Assembly (NCBI RefSeq): GCF_026013415.1
Contig: NZ_JAPDOK010000002.1
Span: 558,001-622,000, forward strand
DNA length: 64,000 nt
Source: Sphingomonas caeni
GTDB taxonomy: Bacteria; Pseudomonadota; Alphaproteobacteria; Sphingomonadales; Sphingomonadaceae
Direction of reading: 5' to 3'
Shown here: piece by piece, positions 42,403 to 50,033 of the stretch
Layout: every line of letters begins with the position of its first letter
Numbering within the stretch: position 1 is the stretch's first letter
The notes under the pieces: model-generated
Database searches by the model: none
The model's input: only the letters and a program-made list of their open reading frames with translations
What the model was told of the DNA's origin: nothing
Program-made: the position numbers and the translations under genes

Positions 42403-43695
42403 TCAGCCGCTGAGGATATGCATCCACATCGGCTCGCCGGCGAGGCTGGGCGAGCCTCGCAGCTTATCGAGCGCCAGGGCGACGCAGCGTTCGGGTCCTT
42501 CGTGCGTGACGATCGCGACCAGCACCCGGCCGTCGGGGCTGACGCCGCGCTGCATCAGGCTCTCGATCGAGACGCCCGCATCGCGCATCGCCGCGGCGAT
42601 CTCGGCGAGAACGCCGACCTTGTCCTCGACCGTGAAGCGCACATAGGCGCGGCCGATCCGCGCGCCGCTGTCCGCCGGGGCGGGGTGGCCGAGCGAGTCG
42701 GCGGGCATCGCATAGGGCGGGCCGAATTCGCCGCGGGCGATGTCGATCAGGTCGGCAACCACCGCGCTCGCCGTCGGCCCGTCGCCCGCGCCCGCGCCCT
42801 CGAAAAAGAGACGGCCGACGAAATTGCCCTCGGCGACCACCGCGTTGGTCGATCCGGTGACGTGCGCCAGCGGATGGCTTACGGGCACGAGGTGCGGATG
42901 GACGCGCTGGAAGAGGCCGGCGGGCCCCGCATCGGCGATGCCGAGCAGGCGGACCTTGAAGCCGAGCGCCGCCGCCTCGGCGATGTCGGCGGCGAGGATA
43001 TGGCGGATGCCGGTGATCGCGACATCGCCGAACGCGGGCTCGGTGCCGAAGGCGATGCTCGCCAGGATCGAGAGCTTGTGCGCGGCATCGACGCCGTCGA
43101 TGTCGAAGCTCGGATCGGCCTCGGCAAAGCCCAGCCGCTGCGCTTCGGCGAGGATATCGGCGAAGTCGCGGCCCTCGGCCTCCATCTTCGAGAGGATGAA
43201 ATTGCAGGTGCCGTTGAGGATGCCATAGACGCGCGCGATCTCGTTCGCCGCCGCGCCCTCGCGCAGCCCCTTGATCACCGGCACCCCGCCCGCGACCGCC
43301 GCCTCGAACTTGAGCGCGATGTCGGCGGCTTCGGCGAGCCGCGCGAGTTCGAGCCCGTGATAGGCCATCATCGCCTTGTTCGCGGTGACCAGGCTCTTGC
43401 CCGCCTTGAGCGCGGTGCGGGCGAGCGCCAGCGCCGGGCCGTCGGCGCCGCCGACCAGCTCGACGATCACGTCGACGCCCGGATGCTCGACCAGCTCGAT
43501 CGTGTCATCGATCCAGGCGAAGCGGCCGATATCGACGCCGCGGTCCTTGGACCGGTCGCGCGCCGAGACCGCGACTACCTCGATCGGCCGCCCCGCGCGC
43601 CGCGCGATCAGCGCGCCGTTCGCGTCGATCAGCCGGATCACCCCCGCGCCAACGGTGCCGAGGCCGGCGAGTGCGATGCGAAGCGGTTCGGTCAC
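42403..43695 (-). CDS. hom: homoserine dehydrogenase
   Basis: A 430-residue enzyme that reduces aspartate semialdehyde to homoserine for threonine and methionine synthesis. Rossmann motif: IALAGLGTVGAGV. Catalytic region: LVTANKAMMAYHG and GILNGTCNFILSKM, with AEADPSFDIDGVDAAHK. A C-terminal ACT domain (about 345-425, RFTVEDKVGVLAEIAAAMRDAGVS) implies feedback inhibition. The start is the GTG at 43695 (MTEPLRIALAG). An ATG further up reads through a repeat element and is not used. Confidence 0.95.
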   Translation of the reverse strand: MTEPLRIALAGLGTVGAGVIRLIDANGALIARRAGRPIEVVAVSARDRSKDRGVDIGRFAWIDDTIELVEHPGVDVIVELVGGADGPALALARTALKAGKSLVTANKAMMAYHGLELARLAEAADIALKFEAAVAGGVPVIKGLREGAAANEIARVYGILNGTCNFILSKMEAEGRDFADILAEAQRLGFAEADPSFDIDGVDAAHKLSILASIAFGTEPAFGDVAITGIRHILAADIAEAAALGFKVRLLGIADAGPAGLFQRVHPHLVPVSHPLAHVTGSTNAVVAEGNFVGRLFFEGAGAGDGPTASAVVADLIDIARGEFGPPYAMPADSLGHPAPADSGARIGRAYVRFTVEDKVGVLAEIAAAMRDAGVSIESLMQRGVSPDGRVLVAIVTHEGPERCVALALDKLRGSPSLAGEPMWMHILSG

Positions 43696-43716
43696 GTAGG
43701 CGAGCCCCCAAGGTCC

Positions 43717-43810
43717 GTCATGCTGAACTTGTTCCAGCATCCATGGCGCGGCAGGCGCCGCACCTTCCGCTCTAGCGGCACGGTGGACCCTGAAACAAGT
43801 TCAGGGTGAC
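43717..43810. repeat. intergenic inverted repeat, family C copy 2
   Basis: GTCATGCTGAACTTGTTCCAGCAT at the left and CCTGAAACAAGTTCAGGGTG at the right match the arms at 5346-5434. A GCGGCAGGCGCCGC hairpin lies in the centre. It separates hom from the upstream oxygenase gene, both on the minus strand. Confidence 0.85.
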
Positions 43811-43837
43811 GGAGGAATTCTTGGGTGCGCCGTCGCG

Positions 43838-44788
43838 CTACTTCTTCGTCAGCCCGATCTCGGCCAGCCGCTCGGCCAGATAGTCGTGCGCGGTGATCGG
43901 GGGCTCGCGCTCGGGATTCTCGGGCGTAACGCATTGCGGCAGCGCCTTGATCAGGAAATCGGGCGCCGGATGCAGGAAGAAGGGCATCGAATAGCGCGCA
44001 TGGCCGCGGCGCTCGGGCGGCGGATTGACGACGCGGTGCGTGGTCGAGGGCAGGACATGGTTGGTCAGCCGCTGGAGCATGTCGCCGACATTGACGACCA
44101 TCGCGCCCTCGGGCGGGCTGACCGGCAGCCACTCGCCGGTGCGGTCGAGCAGCTGAAGCCCGGCCTCCTCGGCGCCGAGCAGCAGGGTGATCAGGTTGAT
44201 GTCCTCATGCGCGCCCGCGCGGACCTCGGGCGCGTCGGCGGGGACGGGGGGATAGTGGAGCAGGCGGAGGACCGAATTGCCGTCCTTGACCGCATGATCG
44301 AACCAGTCGGGCGCCAGGCCCAGATAGCGCGCGATCGCCGAAAGCAGCCGGTCGCCGGCATCGTCGAGCGCCTTGAACAGGTTCAGGAAGGTATCGCGGA
44401 AGCCCTCGGGCCGGTCGGGCCAGATGTTGGGCGCCATCAATTCCTCGAAGCGGTGCCCCTTGGGCAGCTCGCGGCCGACATGCCAGAATTCCTTGAGGTC
44501 AACATGCGTCGCACCCTTGGCGATCTCGGTCTTGAACGGGGTCAGGCCCCGGGCGCCGCCGCCGCCCTCGACGAAATAGCGGCGCTTCTCTTCCTCGGGC
44601 AGCGCGAAGAAAGCCTTGGTCGCCGCCCAGGCGCGGTCCACCACGTCCTGTGGCACGCCGTGATCGCTGACCATCGCGAAGCCGAAGCGCTGGAAGGAGC
44701 GGCCAAGCTCCTGGGCAAAGCCCTCGGGGTCGGACGCCTGATCCTTCATCGAGATCAGCGGGACTTGGGCAAGAAGGGTATCGGACAT
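43838..44788 (-). CDS. 2-oxoglutarate/Fe(II)-dependent oxygenase, isopenicillin N synthase family
   Basis: A 316-residue protein of the IPNS-like family. The DIOX_N part (VPLISMKDQ...FQRFGFAMVSDHGVP) is followed by the jelly-roll with iron ligands His and Asp in GAHEDINLITLLLG and His in STTHRVVNPP. The RYSMPFF motif supplies the Arg-x-Ser that binds 2-oxoglutarate. Many bacterial members have unknown substrates; some hydroxylate or desaturate amino-acid-derived compounds. It lies between hom and an exported lipoprotein gene. Confidence 0.88.
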   Translation of the reverse strand: MSDTLLAQVPLISMKDQASDPEGFAQELGRSFQRFGFAMVSDHGVPQDVVDRAWAATKAFFALPEEEKRRYFVEGGGGARGLTPFKTEIAKGATHVDLKEFWHVGRELPKGHRFEELMAPNIWPDRPEGFRDTFLNLFKALDDAGDRLLSAIARYLGLAPDWFDHAVKDGNSVLRLLHYPPVPADAPEVRAGAHEDINLITLLLGAEEAGLQLLDRTGEWLPVSPPEGAMVVNVGDMLQRLTNHVLPSTTHRVVNPPPERRGHARYSMPFFLHPAPDFLIKALPQCVTPENPEREPPITAHDYLAERLAEIGLTKK

Positions 44789-44869
44789 GGGGGCTCCGGA
44801 AAGAGTCGTTATCCCTCAGAATAGACCCGCCGGTGCCCCCCGGACAAGGAGCGGAGATTCCGTATTGCC

Positions 44870-45361
44870 TTACGCCCCTATGGTCATCCGCCCCTTGGTC
44901 TTGTCGGGCCCGTCGGGCGTCAGTTCGAGCGTGACCGGATCGCCCTCGTCGGTGGTGCCGGCGAAGCCATTGCCCTGCGCCGAGACCTTGAAGTTGCGCT
45001 TGGCCATATTGTCGCGGAACCAGGCCTGGACCTTGTCGAGCGAGGCGGGGGCATCGAACGCGATGCTCAAATGGCCCTTGCCCTTGGCGGCGAAGCCCTC
45101 GCTGGCGTCGAGCTTGAAGTCCTTCACCGTGGAGCCGGGGTAGAGCTTGACTCCGTTCACGTCGAAATCGGCGGCATCGATATCGATCTTGGGCAGGCTG
45201 ATCGAGGCATTCACGCCTGGCGCAGCGACCGTGGTGTGCCCCTCGGCATCGGTGACGATGCTGACATTGCCGTCCTCGCCGTTGAGGATAATGGTCGAAT
45301 TGCCTTCCGGAGCGCAGGCGGCGAGCGCAAGGGGGGCGAGGAGCAAGGCGTGGCGAACCAT
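44870..45361 (-). CDS. predicted lipoprotein, unknown function, near an FNR-type box
   Basis: The protein has 163 residues. Signal peptide and lipobox (MVRHALLLAPLALAAC) are followed by a domain of alternating polar strands (TIILNGEDGNVSIVTDAEGHTT) and a conserved-looking second half (VQAWFRDNMAKRNFKVSAQGNGFAG). I do not recognise a family. The promoter region holds a perfect FNR/FixK-type box and a separate dyad, so expression may respond to oxygen or redox state. Confidence 0.7.
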   Translation of the reverse strand: MVRHALLLAPLALAACAPEGNSTIILNGEDGNVSIVTDAEGHTTVAAPGVNASISLPKIDIDAADFDVNGVKLYPGSTVKDFKLDASEGFAAKGKGHLSIAFDAPASLDKVQAWFRDNMAKRNFKVSAQGNGFAGTTDEGDPVTLELTPDGPDKTKGRMTIGA

Positions 45362-45376
45362 GGTCTTTGTCCGAGA

Positions 45377-45400
45377 AGTGTATGAGTTAGGCAATACACT
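45377..45400. promoter_or_regulatory. dyad AGTGTAT-N10-ATACACT
   Basis: Seven-bp perfect inverted arms spaced by 10 bp lie 16 bp upstream of the lipoprotein gene start. The size and spacing suit a dimeric regulator near the transcription start. The regulator is unknown. Confidence 0.45.
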
Positions 45401-45410
45401 ACGCCTGACC

Positions 45411-45424
45411 TTGATCTGCGTCAA
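45411..45424. promoter_or_regulatory. FNR/FixK-type box TTGATCTGCGTCAA
   Basis: The sequence fits the family consensus TTGAT-N4-[AG]TCAA exactly. It lies in the divergent gap between the lipoprotein gene (minus, about 50 bp away) and the Bcr/CflA transporter gene (plus, 40 bp away). Position favours activation of the lipoprotein gene. Confidence 0.6.
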
Positions 45425-45463
45425 GCGGGGGCGAAAGGGGTGACGCGGGGCGAGGGATCGGCC

Positions 45464-46714
45464 ATGGGGCTCGCCATGGACCAGCCGACCCCATCGCTGA
45501 CGACCCGTGCCGCCGACCGCGCCCCGCTCGCCTTTGCCGAGTTCGTGGCGCTGGCGGCGAGCATGATGGCGCTGACCGCGTTCGGGATCGATTCGATGCT
45601 GCCGGCGCTGCCCGCGATCGGCGAGTCGCTCAACGTCGTGCGCGACAATGACCGCCAATATGTGATCACGGCCTTCCTGGTCGGCTTTGCGTTCGCGCAG
45701 CTCATCTACGGCCCCTTGTCGGATCGCTTCGGGCGGCGCCCGGTGCTGATCGTCGCCTTGCTCGCCTATGCACTGACGAGCGTGCTCGCCGCGCTTTCGG
45801 GCAGCTTCGCACTGTTGCTGATCGCGCGTGCGGCGATGGGATCGAGCGCGGCGGGCGCGCGCGTGGTCACCGTGGCGCTGGTGCGCGACTGTTTCTCGGG
45901 CCGGGCGATGGCGCAGGTGATGAGCCTGGCGATGATCGTGTTCATGGCCGCGCCGGTGATCGCGCCGGCGTTCGGCTGGGCGATCCTGAAGGTCGGATCG
46001 TGGCGGCTGATCTTCTGGGGCATCGCCGCGGCGGGGCTGATGGTGCTCGGCTGGTTTTCGCTGCGCATGCCCGAAACGCTGGCGAGCCAAGCGCGCCAGC
46101 CGCTCAATATCCGCCGTATCCTCGGCGATTACCGGCTGGTGCTCAGCGACCGCAACTCGGTGGGCTACACGTTGGGATCGACCGCGGTCAGCGGCGCGCT
46201 GTTCGGGTTCATCGGATCGGTGCCGCAGATCATGGACGACGTCTTTCATGAGCTCGATCTGCTGACGCTGCTGTTCGCCTGTGTAGCGGGAATGATGGCG
46301 ATCGGCTCGTTCCTCAATTCGCGCTTCGTGATGCGTTTCGGGATGCGGCTGATCTCGCACAGCGCCCTGACGCTGCTGACGGCGATTGCGGCGCTGCATC
46401 TGCTGATCGCGTGGAGCGGGCACGAGAATCTGTGGACTTTCGCCTTGCTGCAGGCGCTGATGATGGGCTGTTTCGGGCTGGTCGGCGCCAATTTCTCGGC
46501 GATGGCGATGGAGCGGATGGGGGCGATCGCGGGGACCGCATCGAGCCTGCAGGGCTTTGTCGGCACGCTGGGCGGCGCGCTGATCGGGGCGGCGATCGGG
46601 CAGAGCTTCGACGGCTCGACCGTGCCGCTCTATACCGGCTTCGTGGCGATGGGGCTGATCTCGCTCGCCATCGTCGCGATCACCGAGCGCGGGCGGCTGT
46701 TCCGGCCCAGTTGA
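45464..46714 (+). CDS. Bcr/CflA-family multidrug efflux MFS transporter
   Basis: A 416-residue, twelve-helix transporter of the major facilitator superfamily. The DHA1/Bcr pattern is seen: DSMLPALPAIGESL at helix 1, FLVGFAFAQLIYGPLSDRFGRRPVLI at the helix 2-3 loop, and ARVVTVALVRDCF. Relatives export bicyclomycin, chloramphenicol or sulfonamides; the natural substrate is unknown. The ATG at 45464 has an AGGG site 7 nt upstream; GTG at 45440 and ATG at 45476 are alternatives. Confidence 0.9.
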   Translation: MGLAMDQPTPSLTTRAADRAPLAFAEFVALAASMMALTAFGIDSMLPALPAIGESLNVVRDNDRQYVITAFLVGFAFAQLIYGPLSDRFGRRPVLIVALLAYALTSVLAALSGSFALLLIARAAMGSSAAGARVVTVALVRDCFSGRAMAQVMSLAMIVFMAAPVIAPAFGWAILKVGSWRLIFWGIAAAGLMVLGWFSLRMPETLASQARQPLNIRRILGDYRLVLSDRNSVGYTLGSTAVSGALFGFIGSVPQIMDDVFHELDLLTLLFACVAGMMAIGSFLNSRFVMRFGMRLISHSALTLLTAIAALHLLIAWSGHENLWTFALLQALMMGCFGLVGANFSAMAMERMGAIAGTASSLQGFVGTLGGALIGAAIGQSFDGSTVPLYTGFVAMGLISLAIVAITERGRLFRPS

Positions 46715-46804
46715 GCGGCCAGAGCCGAGCGGTTCGTCGCATCGACTCGGAACGACTCCATCGCGCCGCCGTTCGATCCTCATGGCAATTGGCAGGAGGT
46801 GAGG

Positions 46805-47128
46805 ATGGGCGGTTATCAGGTCGGCGACCAGCGCCCCGGCGACGACGGCTACGACGAAGACGGCTATGACGAGAGCCAGCGCGCCGAGATCCTCGAGGCG
46901 ACGCGCGACGGGCCGAGCGACGGCACTATCCTGACGGACATGGTGCCGGACCTGGGCGATGATGAGGAAGGCGACGAACTCACCATGCTCGACGAGGAGC
47001 TGGGCGAGGAGGATGACGAGGCCGAGCTGACCGCCGAGGCGAGCGGCGAGGACGAGGTCCAGGCCGGGTTCGACGATGAGGATGAGGACGAACTCGACGA
47101 CGCCGACGAGGACGCGCTGGAACCTTGA
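46805..47128 (+). CDS. highly acidic small protein, unknown function
   Basis: The protein has 107 residues, about half Asp and Glu in the C-terminal 70 (LGDDEEGDELTMLDEELGEE). The N terminus is rich in Gly, Asp and Tyr (GGYQVGDQRPGDDGYDEDGY). A strong GGAGG site 5 nt before the ATG argues that it is translated. It is likely disordered and polyanionic. It may be a nucleic-acid mimic or metal buffer, but this is a guess. Confidence 0.65.
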   Translation: MGGYQVGDQRPGDDGYDEDGYDESQRAEILEATRDGPSDGTILTDMVPDLGDDEEGDELTMLDEELGEEDDEAELTAEASGEDEVQAGFDDEDEDELDDADEDALEP

Positions 47129-47178
47129 CGGCGGTGGCCGCGCGGTAGGAGACAGGGGGCTTCGCTGCCGGAGCCGCC

Positions 47179-47772
47179 ATGCTCACCGATCCCCGCGTCG
47201 ATGCCTATATCGAAAAACAGGCCGATTTCGCCCGGCCGATCCTCGCCACGCTGCGCGCGCAGGTCCATGCCGCCTGCCCCGAAGCGGAGGAGGCGATCAA
47301 GTGGAGCATGCCCGCCTTCCTCTATCGCGGCCGGCCGCTCGCCAATATGGCCGCGTTCAAGGCGCATGCGACCTTCGGGGTCTGGTATCGCCATGAGCTG
47401 GCGACCGGACAGGAAGGCGAGGCGATGGGGCAATATGGCCGGATCACCTCGGTCGATGCGCTGCCGCCCGCCGAGGAGCTGGCGAAGCATGTCCGCGCCG
47501 CGATGACGCTGATCGAAACCGGCGCCACGCCCAAGCGCGAGAAGAAGGCCCCCAAGCCTGAAGCCGAGGTGCCGCCCGAACTCGCCGAGGCGCTGGCGGA
47601 CGACGACGCCGCGGCCGCGGTGTTCAACGGCTTCCCGCCAGGCTGCCGCCGTGAATATTGCGAATGGATCGCCGAGGCCAAGCGGCGCGAGACCAAGGCC
47701 AAGCGCGTCGCGGAGGCGGTGAGCTGGATCCGCGAGGGCAAGCGGCGGAACTGGAAATACGAAGCCTGCTAG
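47179..47772 (+). CDS. DUF1801 / YdeI (OmpD-associated) family protein
   Basis: The protein has 197 residues. The N-terminal DUF1801 domain (about 1-115) has the pattern DAYIEKQADFARPILATLRAQVHA and EEAIKWSMPAFLYRG. A charged linker (KREKKAPKPEAE) joins it to a C-terminal YdeI-like helical segment with FNGFPPGCRREYCEWIAEAKR. Function is not established for the family; it is cytoplasmic. A GGAG site precedes the ATG. Confidence 0.85.
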   Translation: MLTDPRVDAYIEKQADFARPILATLRAQVHAACPEAEEAIKWSMPAFLYRGRPLANMAAFKAHATFGVWYRHELATGQEGEAMGQYGRITSVDALPPAEELAKHVRAAMTLIETGATPKREKKAPKPEAEVPPELAEALADDDAAAAVFNGFPPGCRREYCEWIAEAKRRETKAKRVAEAVSWIREGKRRNWKYEAC

Positions 47773-47949
47773 GGTGTATCGACATTCAGAGAGCGAGGTT
47801 GATCCTCCCCCGCCAGGGGGAGGTGGCGCCGAAGGCGTCGGAGGGGGAGGACACGAGACAGATGTGACCCCCGTCCTCCCCCTCCGTCACGCTACGCGTG
47901 CCACCCCCCCTGGCGGGGGAGGATGAATTGAATGTCGATACGCCCTAGT
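47770..47949. repeat. MITE-like element: family A repeat within an 18-bp terminal inverted repeat
   Basis: AGGGTGTATCGACATTCA at 47770-47787 and TGAATGTCGATACGCCCT at about 47931-47948 are inverted copies with one mismatch. They flank a complete family A repeat (47798-47930). The left end overlaps the stop codon of the YdeI-like gene. No transposase is present. Confidence 0.7.
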
Positions 47950-48045
47950 TCCCCGGCGAAGGCCGGGGCCCAGTGTCGGCGCCCTCACCCTTCGACTCCC
48001 AACCTCGCAGCCTCCCCAACTGGGTCCCGGCCTTCGCCGGGGAAC
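47949..48045. repeat. intergenic inverted repeat, family B copy 3
   Basis: Arms GTTCCCCGGCGAAGGCCGGG and CCCGGCCTTCGCCGGGGAAC are perfect complements over 20 bp. It directly adjoins the element at 47770-47949, so two repeat families fill the 336-bp gap before the exbD gene. Confidence 0.9.
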
Positions 48046-48108
48046 AAAGCCTCTTCCCATTGCCGCTTCGCGTGATATGTTACAACATCATCAAGAAGGA
48101 GCGATGCC

Positions 48109-48510
48109 ATGAAGCGTGCCGTGCCCCTCCGCGAACCCCAGCTCTTTTCCACCATGAACGTCACCCCGTTCATCGATGTGATGCTGGTGCTGCTGGTGAT
48201 GCTGATCATCACCATTCCGATGCAGACCCATGCGGTGAAGGTCGACATGCCGACCGGCACCGAGCCTACTGCCGGGCTGCCGCACAAGCTGATGATCGAT
48301 CGCGCGGGCGCGCTCTATTGGGACGGGCGGCGCGTGAGGGACAGCGAGCTCCCCGCGCTGCTGACCGCCACGGTGCAGGAAAAGGCCGATCTCCAGGTGC
48401 AGACCGATCCCGAGACACGCTATGAGCGGTTCGATCAGGTGCTGGCGGTCGTCAAGGCGAACGGGGTCACCCAGCTTGGCTTCGTCAACAATGAGCAGAT
48501 GAAGTTCTAG
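48109..48510 (+). CDS. ExbD/TolR-family biopolymer transport protein (orphan)
   Basis: A 133-residue protein with one N-terminal membrane helix carrying the essential Asp (NVTPFIDVMLVLLVMLIIT) and a C-terminal periplasmic ExbD/TolR domain. With an ExbB/TolQ partner it converts proton flow into force on TonB or Tol. No exbB or tonB lies next to it, so it is an orphan copy. A strong AGAAGGAG site lies before the ATG. Confidence 0.92.
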   Translation: MKRAVPLREPQLFSTMNVTPFIDVMLVLLVMLIITIPMQTHAVKVDMPTGTEPTAGLPHKLMIDRAGALYWDGRRVRDSELPALLTATVQEKADLQVQTDPETRYERFDQVLAVVKANGVTQLGFVNNEQMKF

Positions 48511-48568
48511 GGGCGGAACGGCGCGTCCGGCTCCCGCGTTCGGGCTTCGCCCCAACCCGAGGATCCGG

Positions 48569-49423
48569 ATGCGCCTTCCCCTGTTGATTGCCTGCCTTTC
48601 GCTCGCCGCCTGCTCCCCCCAATCGGCCGGTGACGCGGCGAATGCGGCGAACGAGACCGCCAATGCCGCCGACAGCTACCAGCCGATGGAGCCGCTCAAC
48701 CCGCCCGCGCCCGGCACCCCCGGCGGGCTCGCCGACGACGCGGCGCCGGTCAGCGAGGCGCCGTTCACCGCGGAGAGCGCGCAGGGCGCGGCGCAGGTCG
48801 TCCAGACCTATTACGCGCATCTGGAGCAGGGCGACTTCCGCAAGGCATGGCTGCTCTGGGGGCAGAATGGCGAGGCTTCGGGGATGAGCGCCGCCGCGTT
48901 CGCCGCGAGCTTCGACAGATATTCCGAGTATCACGCCAATATCGGCGCGCCGGGCGAGATCGATGCGGGCGCCGGGCAGCGCTATGTCACCGTGCCGGTC
49001 CAGGTCTATGGCCGGCTGAAGGCGGGCAACCGGGCCTTCTACATGCTGGGGACGGTGACGCTGCATCGGACCGTCGCCGATGGCGCGACCCTCGAGCAGA
49101 AAAGCTGGCGGATCAGCAGCGCCGACATCAAGCCGCGACCCGCCGGGACCGCGCCCTCGCCCTCGCCCTCGCCGACCGCCGATAACCGCTCGACCGCGCG
49201 CTATCGCTGCATCGACGGATCGCGGCTCGTCGCGGCCTTCGATCCCGACCATGGTACGGTCACCGTGTCGCGCGGGGGGCGCCGGCTCGCGGTGCTCACC
49301 CAGCAGCGCGCCGCTTCGGGCATCTCCTACGCCGGGGGCCGCTATGAACTGCGCGGCAAGGGCGACGATATGAGCTTCGCCGCGCCGGGCCAGCCGCCGC
49401 TCCCTTGCACCGCGATCCGCTGA
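48569..49423 (+). CDS. lipoprotein with C-terminal MliC (lysozyme inhibitor) domain
   Basis: The protein has 284 residues. Signal and lipobox (LLIACLSLAAC) precede a low-complexity Ala/Asn/Pro linker. A middle domain of about 110 residues follows (AQVVQTYYAHLEQGDFRKAWLLWG), similar in pattern to NTF2-like stress lipoproteins. After a Ser/Pro linker, the last 75 residues fit MliC: YRCIDGSRLVAAFDPDHGTV, then RYELRGKGDDMSF and a final Cys. MliC proteins inhibit C-type lysozyme. The combination with the middle domain is unusual. Confidence 0.75.
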   Translation: MRLPLLIACLSLAACSPQSAGDAANAANETANAADSYQPMEPLNPPAPGTPGGLADDAAPVSEAPFTAESAQGAAQVVQTYYAHLEQGDFRKAWLLWGQNGEASGMSAAAFAASFDRYSEYHANIGAPGEIDAGAGQRYVTVPVQVYGRLKAGNRAFYMLGTVTLHRTVADGATLEQKSWRISSADIKPRPAGTAPSPSPSPTADNRSTARYRCIDGSRLVAAFDPDHGTVTVSRGGRRLAVLTQQRAASGISYAGGRYELRGKGDDMSFAAPGQPPLPCTAIR

Positions 49424-49439
49424 CTGCGACAGGAGCGCC

Positions 49440-49847
49440 ATGGCGCGCTTCACCCTGCAGAAAACCGCGAGCGCCGAGGACATCGACATCCTCGGCCATG
49501 TCAACAATGCGGTCTGGGTCGCGTGGATCCAGGACATCGCGGTCGCGCACTGGGCGGCGATGGCGCCCGAGGCGTATCGCGACGCCTATATCTGGGTCGT
49601 GACGCGGCACGAGATCGACTATCGCGGCAATGTGTCCGTTGGCGAGACGGTTACGGGCGAGACCTGGGTCGACGAGCCGCCGCGCGGGGCGCGGTTCAAC
49701 CGCAATGTCCGGTTCGTGGGGAGCGACGGCAAGGTGCGCGTCGAGGCCAGGACGACCTGGGCGATCATCGACCGCGCCAGCGGCCGGATCGCGCGGGTGC
49801 CGGGGGAATTGGTCGAGATTTTCCTCGAGCGCGGCGCGGAAGGTTAG
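49440..49847 (+). CDS. acyl-CoA thioesterase, 4HBT family
   Basis: A 135-residue hotdog-fold protein. The 4-hydroxybenzoyl-CoA thioesterase pattern is present: DIDILGHVNNAVWVAWIQD with Asp and His near the active site, then WVVTRHEIDYRGNVSVGETV. It should hydrolyse acyl-CoA thioesters; chain length unknown. It starts 16 nt after the MliC lipoprotein with GGAG in front and may be cotranscribed. Confidence 0.88.
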   Translation: MARFTLQKTASAEDIDILGHVNNAVWVAWIQDIAVAHWAAMAPEAYRDAYIWVVTRHEIDYRGNVSVGETVTGETWVDEPPRGARFNRNVRFVGSDGKVRVEARTTWAIIDRASGRIARVPGELVEIFLERGAEG

Positions 49848-49885
49848 GCGAAGGTTAGGCCAAGACGCCGTTTTTCGCGCCGGCG

Positions 49886-50032
49886 CCGTCCCAGTATGTG
49901 AAAGTTGACACAGGCTTCACACTATCGCGCATTCTTTCCGGCGCGCGGTTCCGGAGGATCGACAGGGTCAAAGAGCGGCCGATGGTGAGGTCGGCCGGGC
50001 GAGCCAAGCAGGCGAAATCCAACATTTCAAGG
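49886..50032 (+). repeat. noncoding element D, copy 2 (opposed to the copy at 42170)
   Basis: On the plus strand it reads TGTGAAAGTTGACACAGGCT, TCACACTATCGCGCATTC, then GATCGACAGGGTCAAAGAGC, a hairpin CGGCCG-atggtgaggt-CGGCCG, and GCGAGCCAAGCAGGCGAAAT. The hairpin arms match copy 1 while the loop differs in length and sequence. It lies between the thioesterase gene and the convergent ppc gene. Confidence 0.85.
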
Positions 50033-50033
50033 C

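Noticed and set aside
43696..43740. ATG start 15 codons upstream of hom
   Set aside because: These codons translate an intergenic family C repeat (MLEQVQHDG), which is not part of the enzyme; the GTG at 43695 gives the family N terminus.
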